Shown here piece after piece: positions 8,369 to 17,312 of a stretch of 64,000 nt of DNA (positions are counted from its first letter, which is position 1; each line of letters begins with the position of its first letter). Source of the DNA: JAGVSV01 sp050952845 (GTDB lineage: Bacteria; Bacillota; Clostridia; Christensenellales; Aristaeellaceae); NCBI GenBank assembly GCA_050952845.1, contig JBMNLP010000001.1:2480001-2544000 (forward strand). The letters run 5' to 3'. A model generated the notes under the pieces. The model did no database searches and had not been told where the DNA came from. It saw only the letters and a program-made list of their open reading frames with translations. Made by a program: the position numbers and the translations under genes.

Positions 8369-9361
8369 TTACCAGATGCTCCGCTGGGTCAGGCGGCGGC
8401 TGAGCATGTTGCCGCCCAGTATCAGGAACATGTTGATCAGGGAGTTGAAGAAGCCCACCATGGTGCCCTGGCTCCAGTTCAGCTTGCCGATGCCCTCGCG
8501 GTATACAAACGTGCCGATGATATCGCCGGATTTGTATACCGTGGGGTTGTACATCACCAAAATCTGGCTGAAGCCGGCGTCCATGATGCCGCCCAGGCGC
8601 AATATCAGCATCATAACGATGGTGCTGGCGATGCCGGGCAGCGTCACGTGCCATATCAGCTGCAGGCGGTTGGCGCGATCGATGCGCGCCGCCTCGTACA
8701 GCTGCGGGTCAATGCCGGCCATAGCCGCCAGGTAGACAATGGTGTTCCAGCCCGATTCCTTCCAGGAGCTGGTCAGCAGCAGCAGGAAGCGGAACCACCG
8801 GTTGTCCATGAAGAACTTCTGCGGCTCGCCGCCCAGCGCGATGATGGCCTGGTTGACCAGCCCGGTGGTGCCCATGATGTTCATGAACAGCGCGCCCACC
8901 ACCACCCAGCTGAGAAAGTGGGGCAGGTACATGACGGTCTGCAGGCTGCGCCGCATCACGTTGTTGCGCACCTCGTTGATCATGACGGCTAAAATAATGC
9001 CCACCGGGAAACAGAACGCCACCTTGAGGGCGCTGATGACAAACGTGTTGGTGACAGCCTGGCGGAACTTGCTCTGCCGCCACAGCGCGTTCCAGTTATC
9101 CAGCCCCACCCAGGGGCTGTGCGCAATGGCGTCAAACGGGTTGGCGCCGGCAAATATATTGTACTTTTTAAACCCGATAACCAGCCCGTACATCGGCGTA
9201 TAGGCAAACAGCAGCACAAACAACAGCCCCGGCAGCAGCATGGCATACATGCTGTAGCTCCTGCGCAGCCGCGTACGCCGCGCGCGTCGGTTATTGTCGC
9301 GGATGCTGTCCAGGGTTTGTCTGGACAGCTCCGCTCGCTTTTGCAGCGGTTGCTGCGCCAT
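8369..9361 (-). CDS. Sugar ABC transporter permease, LplB/UgpA type
   Basis: 330 residues. A basic, hydrophilic N-terminus of about 35 residues precedes the first membrane segment (YSMYAMLLPGLLFVLLFAYTP). The EAA loop is GIDPQLYEAARIDRANRLQL with LPGIAST after it. The usual glycine of EAA-x3-G is replaced (RIDRANR instead of RIDGANR). The C-terminal NMLSRRLTQRSIW resembles LplB. It is the first gene of the five-gene operon that runs to 3136, with a near-consensus promoter about 80 bases upstream. Confidence 0.88.
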   Translation of the reverse strand: MAQQPLQKRAELSRQTLDSIRDNNRRARRTRLRRSYSMYAMLLPGLLFVLLFAYTPMYGLVIGFKKYNIFAGANPFDAIAHSPWVGLDNWNALWRQSKFRQAVTNTFVISALKVAFCFPVGIILAVMINEVRNNVMRRSLQTVMYLPHFLSWVVVGALFMNIMGTTGLVNQAIIALGGEPQKFFMDNRWFRFLLLLTSSWKESGWNTIVYLAAMAGIDPQLYEAARIDRANRLQLIWHVTLPGIASTIVMMLILRLGGIMDAGFSQILVMYNPTVYKSGDIIGTFVYREGIGKLNWSQGTMVGFFNSLINMFLILGGNMLSRRLTQRSIW

Positions 9362-9442
9362 CGCTCACACCCATTCCATAGATGCTGGCGCGCGCCGGAT
9401 CCCCTTAGGCGCCGTCAGCGCGCCTGCTTTTGTTCTATTGAT

Positions 9443-9471
9443 AGTATATCATACCTGGGGGCGTTTGTCAC
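9443..9471 (-). promoter_or_regulatory. Promoter of the permease/binding-protein/FAD operon
   Basis: On the minus strand GTGACA and TATACT are separated by 17 bases, a near-consensus sigma-A promoter. It lies about 82 bases before the first permease start. The rest of 9362-9560 shows no gene. Confidence 0.65.
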
Positions 9472-9560
9472 ATACGATACGAATTTCGCGCTCATTTTAA
9501 CATGAGGCACGGCGCTGCATTGCGTTCCCCGGATTCGTTTTCTCCATGCTCATCCATTCC

Positions 9561-9752
9561 TCATCGTTGCGCTGCATCCACCAAAATCAATGCAAGCGCG
9601 CAGTATACAAGCGCAGCAAGCGACAACAATGCCGATATGGCTGCCAACATGCCAAACAGCGGCTTCCTGCTTCGCCGATAGCGTGTGATGCATACCGCCG
9701 CCCCGGCGCCGAAAAGGACAAACGCTGCCGCTGCAGTCCCTACTGAAAGCAT
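9561..9752 (-). CDS. Small two-helix membrane protein
   Basis: 63 residues: a first hydrophobic helix (VGTAAAAFVLFGAGAAVCI), a basic loop RYRRSRK, and a second helix (LFGMLAAISALLSLAALVYC). The ATG is preceded by GAGGAG at seven to eight bases, which supports translation. I recognise no family. It is monocistronic, between the ABC operon promoter and the propeller glycosidase. Positive-inside reasoning places the loop in the cytoplasm. Confidence 0.55.
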   Translation of the reverse strand: MLSVGTAAAAFVLFGAGAAVCITRYRRSRKPLFGMLAAISALLSLAALVYCALALILVDAAQR

Positions 9753-9846
9753 AACCTGCTCCTCTGTTTTATTCCTACACGATGTTATATTTTAGTCTCA
9801 TCAGCATCGCGCAGAAAAGCTGAGTAATCCATCGTCATCAGGCTTG

Positions 9847-11265
9847 TTACTCCCGTACCCCGAAAGCCGTAAAGCTAACAACGCCAGGGCGTATGCCTTC
9901 TGGCCAGCCATGAACAACAAGCCGCACATATCGTCCTGTCATCGGCTCAAACGTACGGTAATCCACATTCAAATCGCGTACATTGTCCCTGCAGTCCAGC
10001 GCAGTTGTCCAGAAATGGTTGTCGAGAGATATATCCAGGCAATACGCATAGGGTCCCGGCAATATGCCCTGCGCGTAATGCAGGCCCACATCCCGCCAGA
10101 TCACACGGCTTGCGGCAACGCGGTAGACGGCGCCCATGTCAACGGTCAGCGTTGGCATCGGGTCGGTTTCTGCAGGCAGCCAATGCGTCAGCATGCTGTC
10201 ATCCAGGGCATAGAAAGCCTCGTGTCCCTCCGTCTGGCTGGACGCAGCATGATGAAACCGCTGGAAAAATGTAAGCGGTTTTAGCCCCGCATCGCCCTGC
10301 TGCATGCACATGGGCGCGTATTGCGGCGTTTCCGTCACTTTAGGGCAGTATATTTCGCCGTTTTCATCAACCAATATCCTGTCCATGCCGATTCTCCGCT
10401 CAAACATGTGATGGTAAGCAACCGTCATGGTATAGAACACCCATAAACTGCCATCCGGCGCAGGGCCGATGCTGCCATGTCCGCTGCCGCGAACAAGGCC
10501 GCTGTCCTTAAAAACAATGGGGTTGCGCTTCTGGTATACAAAGCCGGAAAGAGGCCCTTCGTCTGAATAATATGCGCCCATGGCATAGCTGGGGAATTCC
10601 GTACCATTGGCGGCATAAACCAGATAGTAGCGCCCCTGATGCTTCAACATCCACTGCCCCTCGATCCACCCCCATTTGGTATCCTGGTTAAACCGGCCGA
10701 AACGCTCCCATTCATGCGTTGTGTCAAAGCGGTTGATAATGACCGGCGCAGTCAGCGCGCGGCGCAAATCCTTGGCGTCCAGCTCCACAGCAAGGGTATA
10801 GCTGGAACCGCCGGTTTCAGGCGAACCCTCCATGCCGAAATAGTACATGTATACGCGGCCGTCATCGTCCGCAAACAGCGCAGGATCCACGGGCTTGAGC
10901 TTCGTGCCGTCCAGCATCAAAAATTCGCCCAGATAAGCGAACGGACCGGTTGGCTGATCCGATGAATAGAGCCCATCGGAATGATGCGTCATATAAAACT
11001 TGCCATTGTGATGGATCACAGAAGGGCTGTAGCCCGGCTCGGACGGTATGTTGGAGGGCACATAGGTCCAATGCAAACAATCCTCCGAAACATAGGTCAT
11101 GCCATAGCTCGGATACAGATACCACTTGCCGTCATAGAGCATCAGGCTTGGGTCGCTTACCGAGCGGTAATCCGGAATCGTACCGTTGTACATGCCATAA
11201 AAAGGTGGATCGGTGCCACGCGGCAGATCGGGCAGCGAAAGGGGGTTGGTATATGTCGGGCTCAT
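9847..11265 (-). CDS. GH43-type glycosidase with C-terminal carbohydrate-binding-like domain
   Basis: 472 residues from the ATG at 11265, which follows GCGAGG. The N-terminal domain (about 1-320) is a GH43 propeller: YRSVSDPSLMLYDGKWYLYPS carries the catalytic-base aspartate region, then DPALFADDDGRVYMYY, and GWIEGQWMLKHQGRYYLVYA carries the likely general-acid glutamate. The last 140 residues (FYALDDSMLTHWLPAETDP to GRYVRLVVHGWPEG) look like an F5/8-type discoidin carbohydrate-binding domain. No signal peptide is visible, so it is probably cytoplasmic or exported by another route. The likely substrate is an arabinose/xylose-type glycan; this is inference from the family. Confidence 0.8.
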   Translation of the reverse strand: MSPTYTNPLSLPDLPRGTDPPFYGMYNGTIPDYRSVSDPSLMLYDGKWYLYPSYGMTYVSEDCLHWTYVPSNIPSEPGYSPSVIHHNGKFYMTHHSDGLYSSDQPTGPFAYLGEFLMLDGTKLKPVDPALFADDDGRVYMYYFGMEGSPETGGSSYTLAVELDAKDLRRALTAPVIINRFDTTHEWERFGRFNQDTKWGWIEGQWMLKHQGRYYLVYAANGTEFPSYAMGAYYSDEGPLSGFVYQKRNPIVFKDSGLVRGSGHGSIGPAPDGSLWVFYTMTVAYHHMFERRIGMDRILVDENGEIYCPKVTETPQYAPMCMQQGDAGLKPLTFFQRFHHAASSQTEGHEAFYALDDSMLTHWLPAETDPMPTLTVDMGAVYRVAASRVIWRDVGLHYAQGILPGPYAYCLDISLDNHFWTTALDCRDNVRDLNVDYRTFEPMTGRYVRLVVHGWPEGIRPGVVSFTAFGVRE

Positions 11266-11353
11266 ATCACACCTCGCATTGTAAGTTGATCGCTTTGCAG
11301 CCGATACGCTGCTTGTACCTCCGGACCACATACAAAAGCTTTACGCCTTTTCG

Positions 11354-11632
11354 TTGGTTTTCCCTGCGCCTATTGTATCACAAATTCGCCTCAAAAGTCT
11401 GCAATATCTATCCGCCATTGACGATGATATACTAATGCTCTGGGGCATGCAGCTGCCCTATGCCAGCCATCCGCTTTGGGCGGGCACATTGGAGCGGGAA
11501 AAGCTTACGCCTGCCGTTTCAGATGCCTTTTGGCAAGTGATGCGCAAAGCCACAGCCGCTGACGCGGCTGAGAGATACCCGGACGGATCCTCCCTGCTGG
11601 AAGCGCTGAACGGTGTTGAGAGCGCCGTATAA
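11354..11632 (+). pseudogene. C-terminal scrap of a Ser/Thr protein-kinase-like gene
   Basis: The frame ends in LTPAVSDAFWQVMRKATAADAAERYPDGSSLLEALNGVESAV. The pattern RKATAADAAERYPDGSSLLEAL matches the tail of Hanks-type kinase domains (helix I region). Nothing upstream shows the ATP or catalytic loops, and no ribosome site precedes it. I read it as a remnant. The rest of 11266-11778 shows only promoter sequence. Confidence 0.4.
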
Positions 11633-11701
11633 TAGGGCATGGCATCCTGCCTCCATTGGAGCCAGAGCGGATATTCTAATGTTTTTCTAACATCTTTTCA
11701 G

Positions 11702-11729
11702 TTTTCACTTAATATGGCGGGGCTATACT
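11702..11729 (+). promoter_or_regulatory. Candidate promoter for the DUF4342 gene
   Basis: TTTTCA and TATACT are separated by 16 bases, ending 50 bases before the DUF4342 start. The -35 box is weak and the -10 box is good. Confidence 0.45.
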
Positions 11730-11778
11730 GAGGCCGTCAAAGAAACCACGGGGACAACCCCGATGAAGGAGGAACACC

Positions 11779-12249
11779 ATGGATCGTTTTGAGATGACGG
11801 AGAAACTGAGAGAGAAAACCAATGTCAGCTATGAGGAAGCCAAAGCCGCCCTGGAAGCCTGCGACTGGGACCTGCTGGAAGCCATCGTCCACCTGGAGAA
11901 CAAGGGGCGGGTAGAGACCCCCAAAGCCCGGCCCCAAAGCGCTGAAGAAGAAAACGCCAACAAAGAGGAGCATGAAAACATGAGCAACACGCTGCAAAAT
12001 ATCGTCAACTTCCTATCCGGCCTGGTAGAGAAAGGCAACCGCAACTCCCTGGAAGTATACCGCAATGGCAAAACCGTCCTGACCGTGCCCATCACCGTGC
12101 TGGTGCTGCTGATGCTCGTCTTCTGGATCACCATCCCCGTGCTGATTGTCAGCCTGTTCTTCGGCTACCGCTACCGCTTTACCGGCAAGGACATCAGCCA
12201 GCCAAACAATGCCACGAATGGTGGAGAACCGCAGCAGAAAGCCTCCTAA
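11779..12249 (+). CDS. DUF4342 (UBA-like) domain membrane protein
   Basis: 156 residues. Residues 1-42 form a UBA-like three-helix unit (EKLREKTNVSYEEAKAALEACD, WDLLEAIVHLENKGRVE), as in EF-Ts N-termini. A charged linker follows. The C-terminal part has EVYRNGKTVLTVPITV followed by a membrane segment (LVLLMLVFWITIPVLIVSLFFGY), the DUF4342 layout. The ATG follows GAAGGAGG. Its function is unknown; the soluble domain should face the cytoplasm. It is monocistronic, with its own candidate promoter and a strong terminator. Confidence 0.85.
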   Translation: MDRFEMTEKLREKTNVSYEEAKAALEACDWDLLEAIVHLENKGRVETPKARPQSAEEENANKEEHENMSNTLQNIVNFLSGLVEKGNRNSLEVYRNGKTVLTVPITVLVLLMLVFWITIPVLIVSLFFGYRYRFTGKDISQPNNATNGGEPQQKAS

Positions 12250-12273
12250 CGGTTCATCGCATTAAAAAGTCCA

Positions 12274-12298
12274 TCCCGCCCGAAGGGCGGGGTTTTTT
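12274..12298 (+). terminator. Rho-independent terminator after the DUF4342 gene
   Basis: The stem CCCGCCC/GGGCGGG with a GAA loop is followed by TTTTTT. It overlaps the last two bases of convergent trkH. Confidence 0.85.
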
Positions 12299-13745
12299 AC
12301 ACTTTTCGCCAGGTTTTTCGTGAGAACAGGATGACCATCGGCCATATCTCCAGCCTGCCCGCAATCATGCTCAGGGACAGCATCAGCTTGGTCAGCAGGC
12401 TGAAGGAGGCGTAGCTGCCGGTGGGGCCTACGACGCTTAAGCCCGGGCCGATGTTGTTGAAGGTGGCGGCTACCGCCGAAAAGGCGGACAGGAAATCCGG
12501 GGCGTCCAAGGAGGTAACCAGCAGGAAAAACAGAAAGGCCGTCAGGTAGATGCACAGGTACCCGAACAACGAGCGCTGGGCTTCCCGGGAGATGGGCTTG
12601 CCGTTGAACACAACGGGCACGATGCGCCCCGGCTCCCGCTGGCGGCGGAACTCCGCCCGGGCGGTTTTGGCGTACAGCACCACGCGGGACACCTTCAGGC
12701 CGCCCGCGGTGGAGCCCGCCATGGCGCCGCAAAACATCAGCAGTAGCAGGATCACATGGGACAGCAGCGGCCACTGACCAAAGTCCGCCGTGGAATAGCC
12801 CGTGGTGGTGATGATGGAGGATACGGTAAAAAACACGTCCCGCACCATCCTGCCGTGGTTGTCGTACAGCTTGTACACATCCAGGCAGATGACGGCCATG
12901 GCGCCCAGCACAATCAGCAGGTAGGCCCTTAATTCCTCATCCCTGAAAAAGGCGCGGACCTTGCGCAGCAGCAAAAGGTAGTACAGGTTAAAATTGACGC
13001 CAAACGCCAGCATGCCGATGCCTAAGATATAGTCCACCCGGGCGGAGTCATACCACAAAACGGAAGTGTTCTTGATGCCGAAGCCCCCTGTGCCCGCTGC
13101 GCCGAAGGCATGGCAAAGGGCGTCAAACAAGGGCATGCCTGCTGCCAGCAGCGCCGCAACCAGCACCGCCGTCATCGCCATGTACATCAGGTAAAGGATG
13201 CGCGCCGTGGCGCGCAGGCTGGACACCAGCTTGCCAAAGGCAGGGCCGGGCACCTCCGCCTTCATGATGTGCACATTGTCGGCATTGGTGGCGGGCATCA
13301 GCGCCAGCACAAACACCAACACGCCCATGCCGCCGATCAAGTGGGTAAAGGAGCGCCAGAAGATAGAAGAGCGCTGCAGCCCCTCCACATTGGTGGCCAC
13401 CGAAGCGCCGGTGGTGGTAAAGCCCGAGCTGATTTCAAAAAAAGCGTCGATCATGGTGGGAAATTCACCGCTTAACCGCAGGGGCAGCGCGCCCAGCAGG
13501 CTCATCAGCACCCAGATCAGCGAGCAGATCACCAGCCCTTCCCGGGTATAGAACCGGGTTGAGGCAGGCTTTTTTAAGGACAACAGCCACCCCAGCAGGA
13601 AGGAAGCCGCGATGGCCGCCCCGAAGCTGATTTTGTAAACCGGGGCTTCCCGGTAAATAAAGCTGACAGTGAGGGGCGCCAGCATCAAAAGCCCCAGCAG
13701 CATCAGGATGCGCCCCGTTACAAAGCGCACGATGGACTTATTCAT
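12297..13745 (-). CDS. trkH: Potassium uptake channel subunit TrkH/KtrB
   Basis: 482 residues with eight to ten hydrophobic segments. The four pore loops with selectivity-filter glycines can be read in order: GFTTTGAS, GAAGTGGFG, SIITTTGYS and TFNNIGPG. The DMSLLGALPLRL-type helix and IGGMGVLVFVLALMP are typical of Trk/Ktr. It mediates K+ uptake across the cytoplasmic membrane, gated by the cytoplasmic TrkA ring. The start overlaps the trkA stop by four bases (ATGA-type coupling), so the two are translated together. It ends convergently with the DUF4342 gene. Confidence 0.93.
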   Translation of the reverse strand: MNKSIVRFVTGRILMLLGLLMLAPLTVSFIYREAPVYKISFGAAIAASFLLGWLLSLKKPASTRFYTREGLVICSLIWVLMSLLGALPLRLSGEFPTMIDAFFEISSGFTTTGASVATNVEGLQRSSIFWRSFTHLIGGMGVLVFVLALMPATNADNVHIMKAEVPGPAFGKLVSSLRATARILYLMYMAMTAVLVAALLAAGMPLFDALCHAFGAAGTGGFGIKNTSVLWYDSARVDYILGIGMLAFGVNFNLYYLLLLRKVRAFFRDEELRAYLLIVLGAMAVICLDVYKLYDNHGRMVRDVFFTVSSIITTTGYSTADFGQWPLLSHVILLLLMFCGAMAGSTAGGLKVSRVVLYAKTARAEFRRQREPGRIVPVVFNGKPISREAQRSLFGYLCIYLTAFLFFLLVTSLDAPDFLSAFSAVAATFNNIGPGLSVVGPTGSYASFSLLTKLMLSLSMIAGRLEIWPMVILFSRKTWRKV

Positions 13746-15094
13746 TCCTCCAGCATCTCCTCAATGTCTTCCCAGGCGCCGCTGGAGGACACCACCAGCA
13801 CATGCTGCCCGGGCTGCATCACGCTGTCGCCCGTGGGGATGATCAGCTGCTGGTTCTTGATGATGGCGGCAATGAGGGTGCCGGGCTTTAAGTCCAGCTC
13901 CCGGATGGGCCTGCCCGTCAGCGCCGGGTTGTCCGGCAGGCGGAACTGCAGCACCTCGGCGCTGGAGCCCTTCAGGCGATACAGCGCCTCCACCTTGCTG
14001 CCCTCGGAGTTGGAGATGGCGCGCACCACGCGCAGGATGTTGGTGGTCACCAGGTCCGCCGGGGTGATCACGCTTTGAATGCCCATGCCCTTGAGCATGT
14101 TCAGCAGGTTGGTGCGGTTCACCTTGGTGATGTTGCGCGGCACGCCGCGGGAGGAAGCGAACAGGCTGACTAAGATGTTCTCCTCATCAATGCCTGTCAG
14201 GCTTACCACGCAGTCGTATCCCTGGATGTTCTCGGCATCCAGCAGGTCCTGGTCGGTGCCGTCGCCCCGGATGACCGATATATCGGGAAAGCTGACAGCC
14301 AGGTCTTCCGCCGCGCCGGGGTTGCTCTCGATAACCTTGATGTCCAGTTTCCACTCCTTCAGCAGCTCCAGCAGGTAGCGGCAGATACGGCCGCCGCCCA
14401 CAATCAGCACGCTGCGGATGCGCGTCACCGTGCCCATCTGGCGGTACAGGGTGCTCATGTCCTGAGGTTTGCCGATGATAAACACCCGGTCGTCCAATTC
14501 CAGGCGGGTATTTCCCCGGGGAATGATGGTTTGCTCGCCGCGGACAACCATGCACACCAACAGGCTTTGGAAGGTTTTCCGCAGCGCGGCCAAGTCGGTG
14601 TTGTACAGCACGGAATCCTCGGTGACCAACAGCTCCACCAGGTTGATGCGGTTGCCCGCAAAAGGCTCCACCGACAGCGCTGAGGGATAGCGCACCATGC
14701 GGTATATTTCCTGAGCGGCCTCCAGGTCAGGGTTGATCATGCGGTTGATGCCCAGGCTGTCCCTGACAAAGCCGATGTGGGCGGCATGCTCAGGGGTGCG
14801 CACCCGGGCGATGGCATGCTTTGCGCCCAGCTTCTTGGCAATCACGCAGGAGATGATGTTCACCTCGTCCATGGGGGTGACAGAAATCAGCATATCCGCC
14901 TTGTCCACCCCGGCTTCCATCTGCACATCGTAAAACGCGCCGTTGCCCTGCACGCCCAGTATTTCATAGCGCTCCGTCATATCCTGCAAGCGGTCTTCCT
15001 TTTGCTCAATCAAGGTGATGTCGTGCCCCTCCCGGCTCAGGTCGCCGCACAGTACGGCGCCCACCTTTCCTGCCCCTACAATGACAATCCGCAT
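13742..15094 (-). CDS. trkA: Trk potassium uptake regulatory subunit TrkA
   Basis: 450 residues built as two RCK halves. The first Rossmann motif is MRIVIVGAGKVGAVLC with a downstream acidic LIEQKEDR. The second is VLIVGGGRICRYLLELLKEW with VIESNPGA. Each is followed by a TrkA_C domain (residues about 140-220 and 365-450, for example LRELDLKPGTLIAAIIKNQQLIIPTGD). It binds NAD(H)/nucleotides and gates TrkH from the cytoplasm. It has a TATAAT promoter directly upstream and is coupled to trkH by a four-base overlap. Confidence 0.93.
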   Translation of the reverse strand: MRIVIVGAGKVGAVLCGDLSREGHDITLIEQKEDRLQDMTERYEILGVQGNGAFYDVQMEAGVDKADMLISVTPMDEVNIISCVIAKKLGAKHAIARVRTPEHAAHIGFVRDSLGINRMINPDLEAAQEIYRMVRYPSALSVEPFAGNRINLVELLVTEDSVLYNTDLAALRKTFQSLLVCMVVRGEQTIIPRGNTRLELDDRVFIIGKPQDMSTLYRQMGTVTRIRSVLIVGGGRICRYLLELLKEWKLDIKVIESNPGAAEDLAVSFPDISVIRGDGTDQDLLDAENIQGYDCVVSLTGIDEENILVSLFASSRGVPRNITKVNRTNLLNMLKGMGIQSVITPADLVTTNILRVVRAISNSEGSKVEALYRLKGSSAEVLQFRLPDNPALTGRPIRELDLKPGTLIAAIIKNQQLIIPTGDSVMQPGQHVLVVSSSGAWEDIEEMLEE

Positions 15095-15123
15095 ACCGGC
15101 CTCCTCTGGTGAAATCCCTCCGT

Positions 15124-15152
15124 ATTATAATCGCTTGCCGCCTCTTTGGGAA
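15124..15152 (-). promoter_or_regulatory. Promoter of trkA-trkH
   Basis: A perfect TATAAT on the minus strand lies 17 bases from a weak TTCCCA, about 30 bases before the trkA start. Confidence 0.5.
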
Positions 15153-15377
15153 GAAAAGCATGGCGGGCATCACCAGCGTGTGCGACAGGCCAGCAACAGC
15201 GTGGTGCAGATCAGCGCCCGCGACATCGCCCGGCACATCGCCGCCCTGCAGCCGCTCTTAGGCGAGCGGGAGGGGATCACACTCGGCAGAACAATTCTGC
15301 AGGGCGCGAGGATTCTGCGGGTATACCGGCAGGAGGAACGGGAAAAGCAGCGGGAACAACAACAGGCAAATGCGTAG
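15150..15377 (+). pseudogene. Truncated C-terminal fragment of an unrecognised, mobile-element-like gene
   Basis: A plus-strand frame without a proper start reads HHQRVRQASNSVVQISARDI, then AALQPLLGEREGITLGRT and a basic, glutamine-rich end (YRQEEREKQREQQQANA). The composition is protein-like and resembles tails of DNA-binding or replication proteins, but I cannot name the family. It begins abruptly at the trkA promoter and its stop lies directly against the first TTGACC repeat of the non-coding locus. This suggests that both came in together. Confidence 0.35.
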
Positions 15378-16215
15378 TTGACCGTCACCACCCCCACCCT
15401 GCAGTTTGACCGTCACCACCGTCACCACCGTCACCACTGTCACCACGCATGCTGATGATGGGCTTGTTTTCTCTGTATTTTCAACAAGTTTACGGCTTGC
15501 GATTCTACCCGGCAGCGTGCAGGAGCGCATACATCGTCACCACGCCCACCCTGCAAGTTGACCGTCACCACCGTCACCACCGTAACCACTGTCACCACGT
15601 ATGCTGACGATGAGCCTATTTTCTCTGTGTTTTCAACAGGTTTGCGGCTTGCGATTCTACCCGGCAGCGTGCAGGAGCGCATACATCGTCACCACGCCCA
15701 CCCTGCAAGTTGACCGTCACCACCGTCACCACCGTCACCACTTAATCTAATCTGAGGGCAAAGAACAATCAAAAACCAATCCATGTATGTTCCAAAGAAA
15801 CAGTCGGGGTTGATATTTCTATATTATTTTAATATTTTATTTATTATTATATGTTCCTCCCCTACAAGAGACAGTATGAATGCACATGGTTACAGTGGTG
15901 ACGGTGGTGACAGTGGTGACGGTCAGATGTACAATGGGGGCAAGCAGCGCAGCCATCGATTCTGCATATGGGCAGGAACAAGCGCAGGCATCCGGCACAC
16001 AGACAGAACTGCTGAAAACCCCTATTATTGCAGGGAAATACAAGGGAATAGGGCGGTTACAGGCACACGCTTTGCCATGTAACAGAGGGATTCCGGTGTG
16101 CATGGTGACGGTGGTTACGGTGGTTACGGTCAACTGCATGGTACGAGCAGCAAGATGTGCAGAAATCGATTCTGTATGTGGGTGGAAACGTTCCAGGCAT
16201 CCGGTGTACAATGAA
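15378..16215. repeat. Repeat locus A: inverted arrays of GTCACC-type repeats around an AT-rich core
   Basis: Left of the core, four units begin TTGACCGTCACC (15378, 15406, 15558, 15710), each with runs of CACCGT. Units two and three repeat exactly every 152 bp and include a shared CATGCTGA-to-ACATCGTC stretch. A core of about 130 bp (15745-15875) is very AT-rich. To its right the arrays run the other way: GTGGTGACGGTCAG at about 15895-15925 and GGTTACGGTCAACTGCATG at 16120-16140. These are followed by similar downstream sequence (ATCGATTCTG, CAGGCATCCGG in both). A TTGCAGGGAAATAC stretch at 16028 is shared with locus B. It is non-coding. Confidence 0.8.
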
Positions 16216-16278
16216 AGATGACGAATAATAAACGAAACGGATGATCACATCGGCACGTTTCGCAGGAAGGGGACAAAA

Positions 16279-16944
16279 ATGTTGAATGCGGATGACTATA
16301 TTGCATCATTGATGGAGCTGCTGAAGAATGCTTACCATGGCCGTCTGCTCTATGTCGGTCTGCAAGGAAGTTATGCAAGAGAGGAGGCGACCGAGTCCAG
16401 CGATATTGATATCATGGTTGTTGTGCGCGATATAACCGTTGACGATCTCCGCAGATATAGAAGCGCCATATCCACGCTTGAAGGCTGCGACAAATCGTGC
16501 GGGTTTATTTGCGGATTGGATGAGCTTAAAAATTGGAACCCGCTTGAAATTTGCCATCTTCTGCATATCACAAAGGATTATTACGGGACATTGGTTGAGC
16601 TTGTCCCGGAGTATACGGAAAACGATGTGCGCTCCTTCGTGAAAATGAGCCTCGGCAACCTGTATCATGAGATATGCCACCGCTTTATTCATGCGTCGAA
16701 GGAACAGAATGCCGCAAAGCTGCCCTACTCGTATAAGGCAGTGTTCTTTATCCTGCAAAACCTGCATTACCTGAAGAGCGGCAGCTTTGCAGCAACAAAA
16801 AAGGAACTTCTGAACGTATTAACCGGTCAAGACAGGCTTGTATTGGAAACAGCGATTTTTTTAAGCACCGGAGCCGATTTCGACTTTGATGAAACGTTTG
16901 CCCTGCTGTTTTCATGGTGCCAAGAAACCATGATAAATGCATGA
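16279..16944 (+). CDS. Nucleotidyltransferase-fold protein
   Basis: 221 residues. The N-terminus carries the polymerase-beta-type signature YVGLQGSYAREEATESSDID, then IMVVVRD: the GS motif and the paired aspartates of a minimal nucleotidyltransferase domain. The helical rest (SLGNLYHEICHRFIHASKE and on) resembles the C-terminal half of aminoglycoside-adenylyltransferase-like proteins. No HEPN partner is next to it, so a toxin-antitoxin pair is not supported. AAGGGG precedes the ATG. It sits alone just after repeat locus A and its GC is lower than that of the flanking core genes. Its substrate is unknown. Confidence 0.75.
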   Translation: MLNADDYIASLMELLKNAYHGRLLYVGLQGSYAREEATESSDIDIMVVVRDITVDDLRRYRSAISTLEGCDKSCGFICGLDELKNWNPLEICHLLHITKDYYGTLVELVPEYTENDVRSFVKMSLGNLYHEICHRFIHASKEQNAAKLPYSYKAVFFILQNLHYLKSGSFAATKKELLNVLTGQDRLVLETAIFLSTGADFDFDETFALLFSWCQETMINA

Positions 16945-16978
16945 TGAATTGGTTGCGGGCACACTATAGCAATTTAAC

Positions 16979-17312
16979 TTAACAAAGCGCATAATCATCG
17001 TGTCTGAACCAAGCAGCGATGTCATCAAGAGATATGGCATCCAAAGCTTGTGAAATAGCATGAGCCATCAAATCTTTTGTTCTGATCTCAGGATGGCTTT
17101 GACCTTCGACCATTAAGAACACCAGGCGATGAGGATCATGGGGCGCCTGTTGACCTTTCCATTGTTACCGCTGGATACGGACATCTTCCCTGAATAATAC
17201 TTTGATTTGCTTCCTTTTCACGTGCTGTTTGGGCGATTGTATCTCCATGCTCTCGAGCCTTGATAATCCTGATCCTGATATCATTGGATAATGGCGCCGG
17301 CATCGTATTCAT
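16979..17312 (-). pseudogene. IS630-family transposase remnant
   Basis: The minus strand starts MNTMPAPLSNDIRIRIIKAR and continues EHGDTIAQTAREKEANQS, the helix-turn-helix N-terminus of IS630 transposases. A second piece in another phase ends AISLDDIAAWFRHDDYALC, matching the family's C-terminus. The catalytic DDE core is missing, so this is an internally deleted, frameshifted relic of about 330 bp. No terminal repeats were identified. Confidence 0.65.

Noticed and set aside
15258..15682. Minus-strand frames rich in VTVVTV repeats
   Set aside because: They are translations of the GTCACC tandem repeats, open only because the repeat has no stops. They have no ribosome site and mirror the 152-bp DNA unit.
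15378..16150. CRISPR array
   Set aside because: The short repeats are contiguous hexads and the long unit is itself repeated every 152 bp. There are no unique spacers of constant length and no cas genes.
16279..16944. MNT/HEPN toxin-antitoxin pair
   Set aside because: The nucleotidyltransferase is larger than typical MNT antitoxins and no HEPN gene adjoins it.
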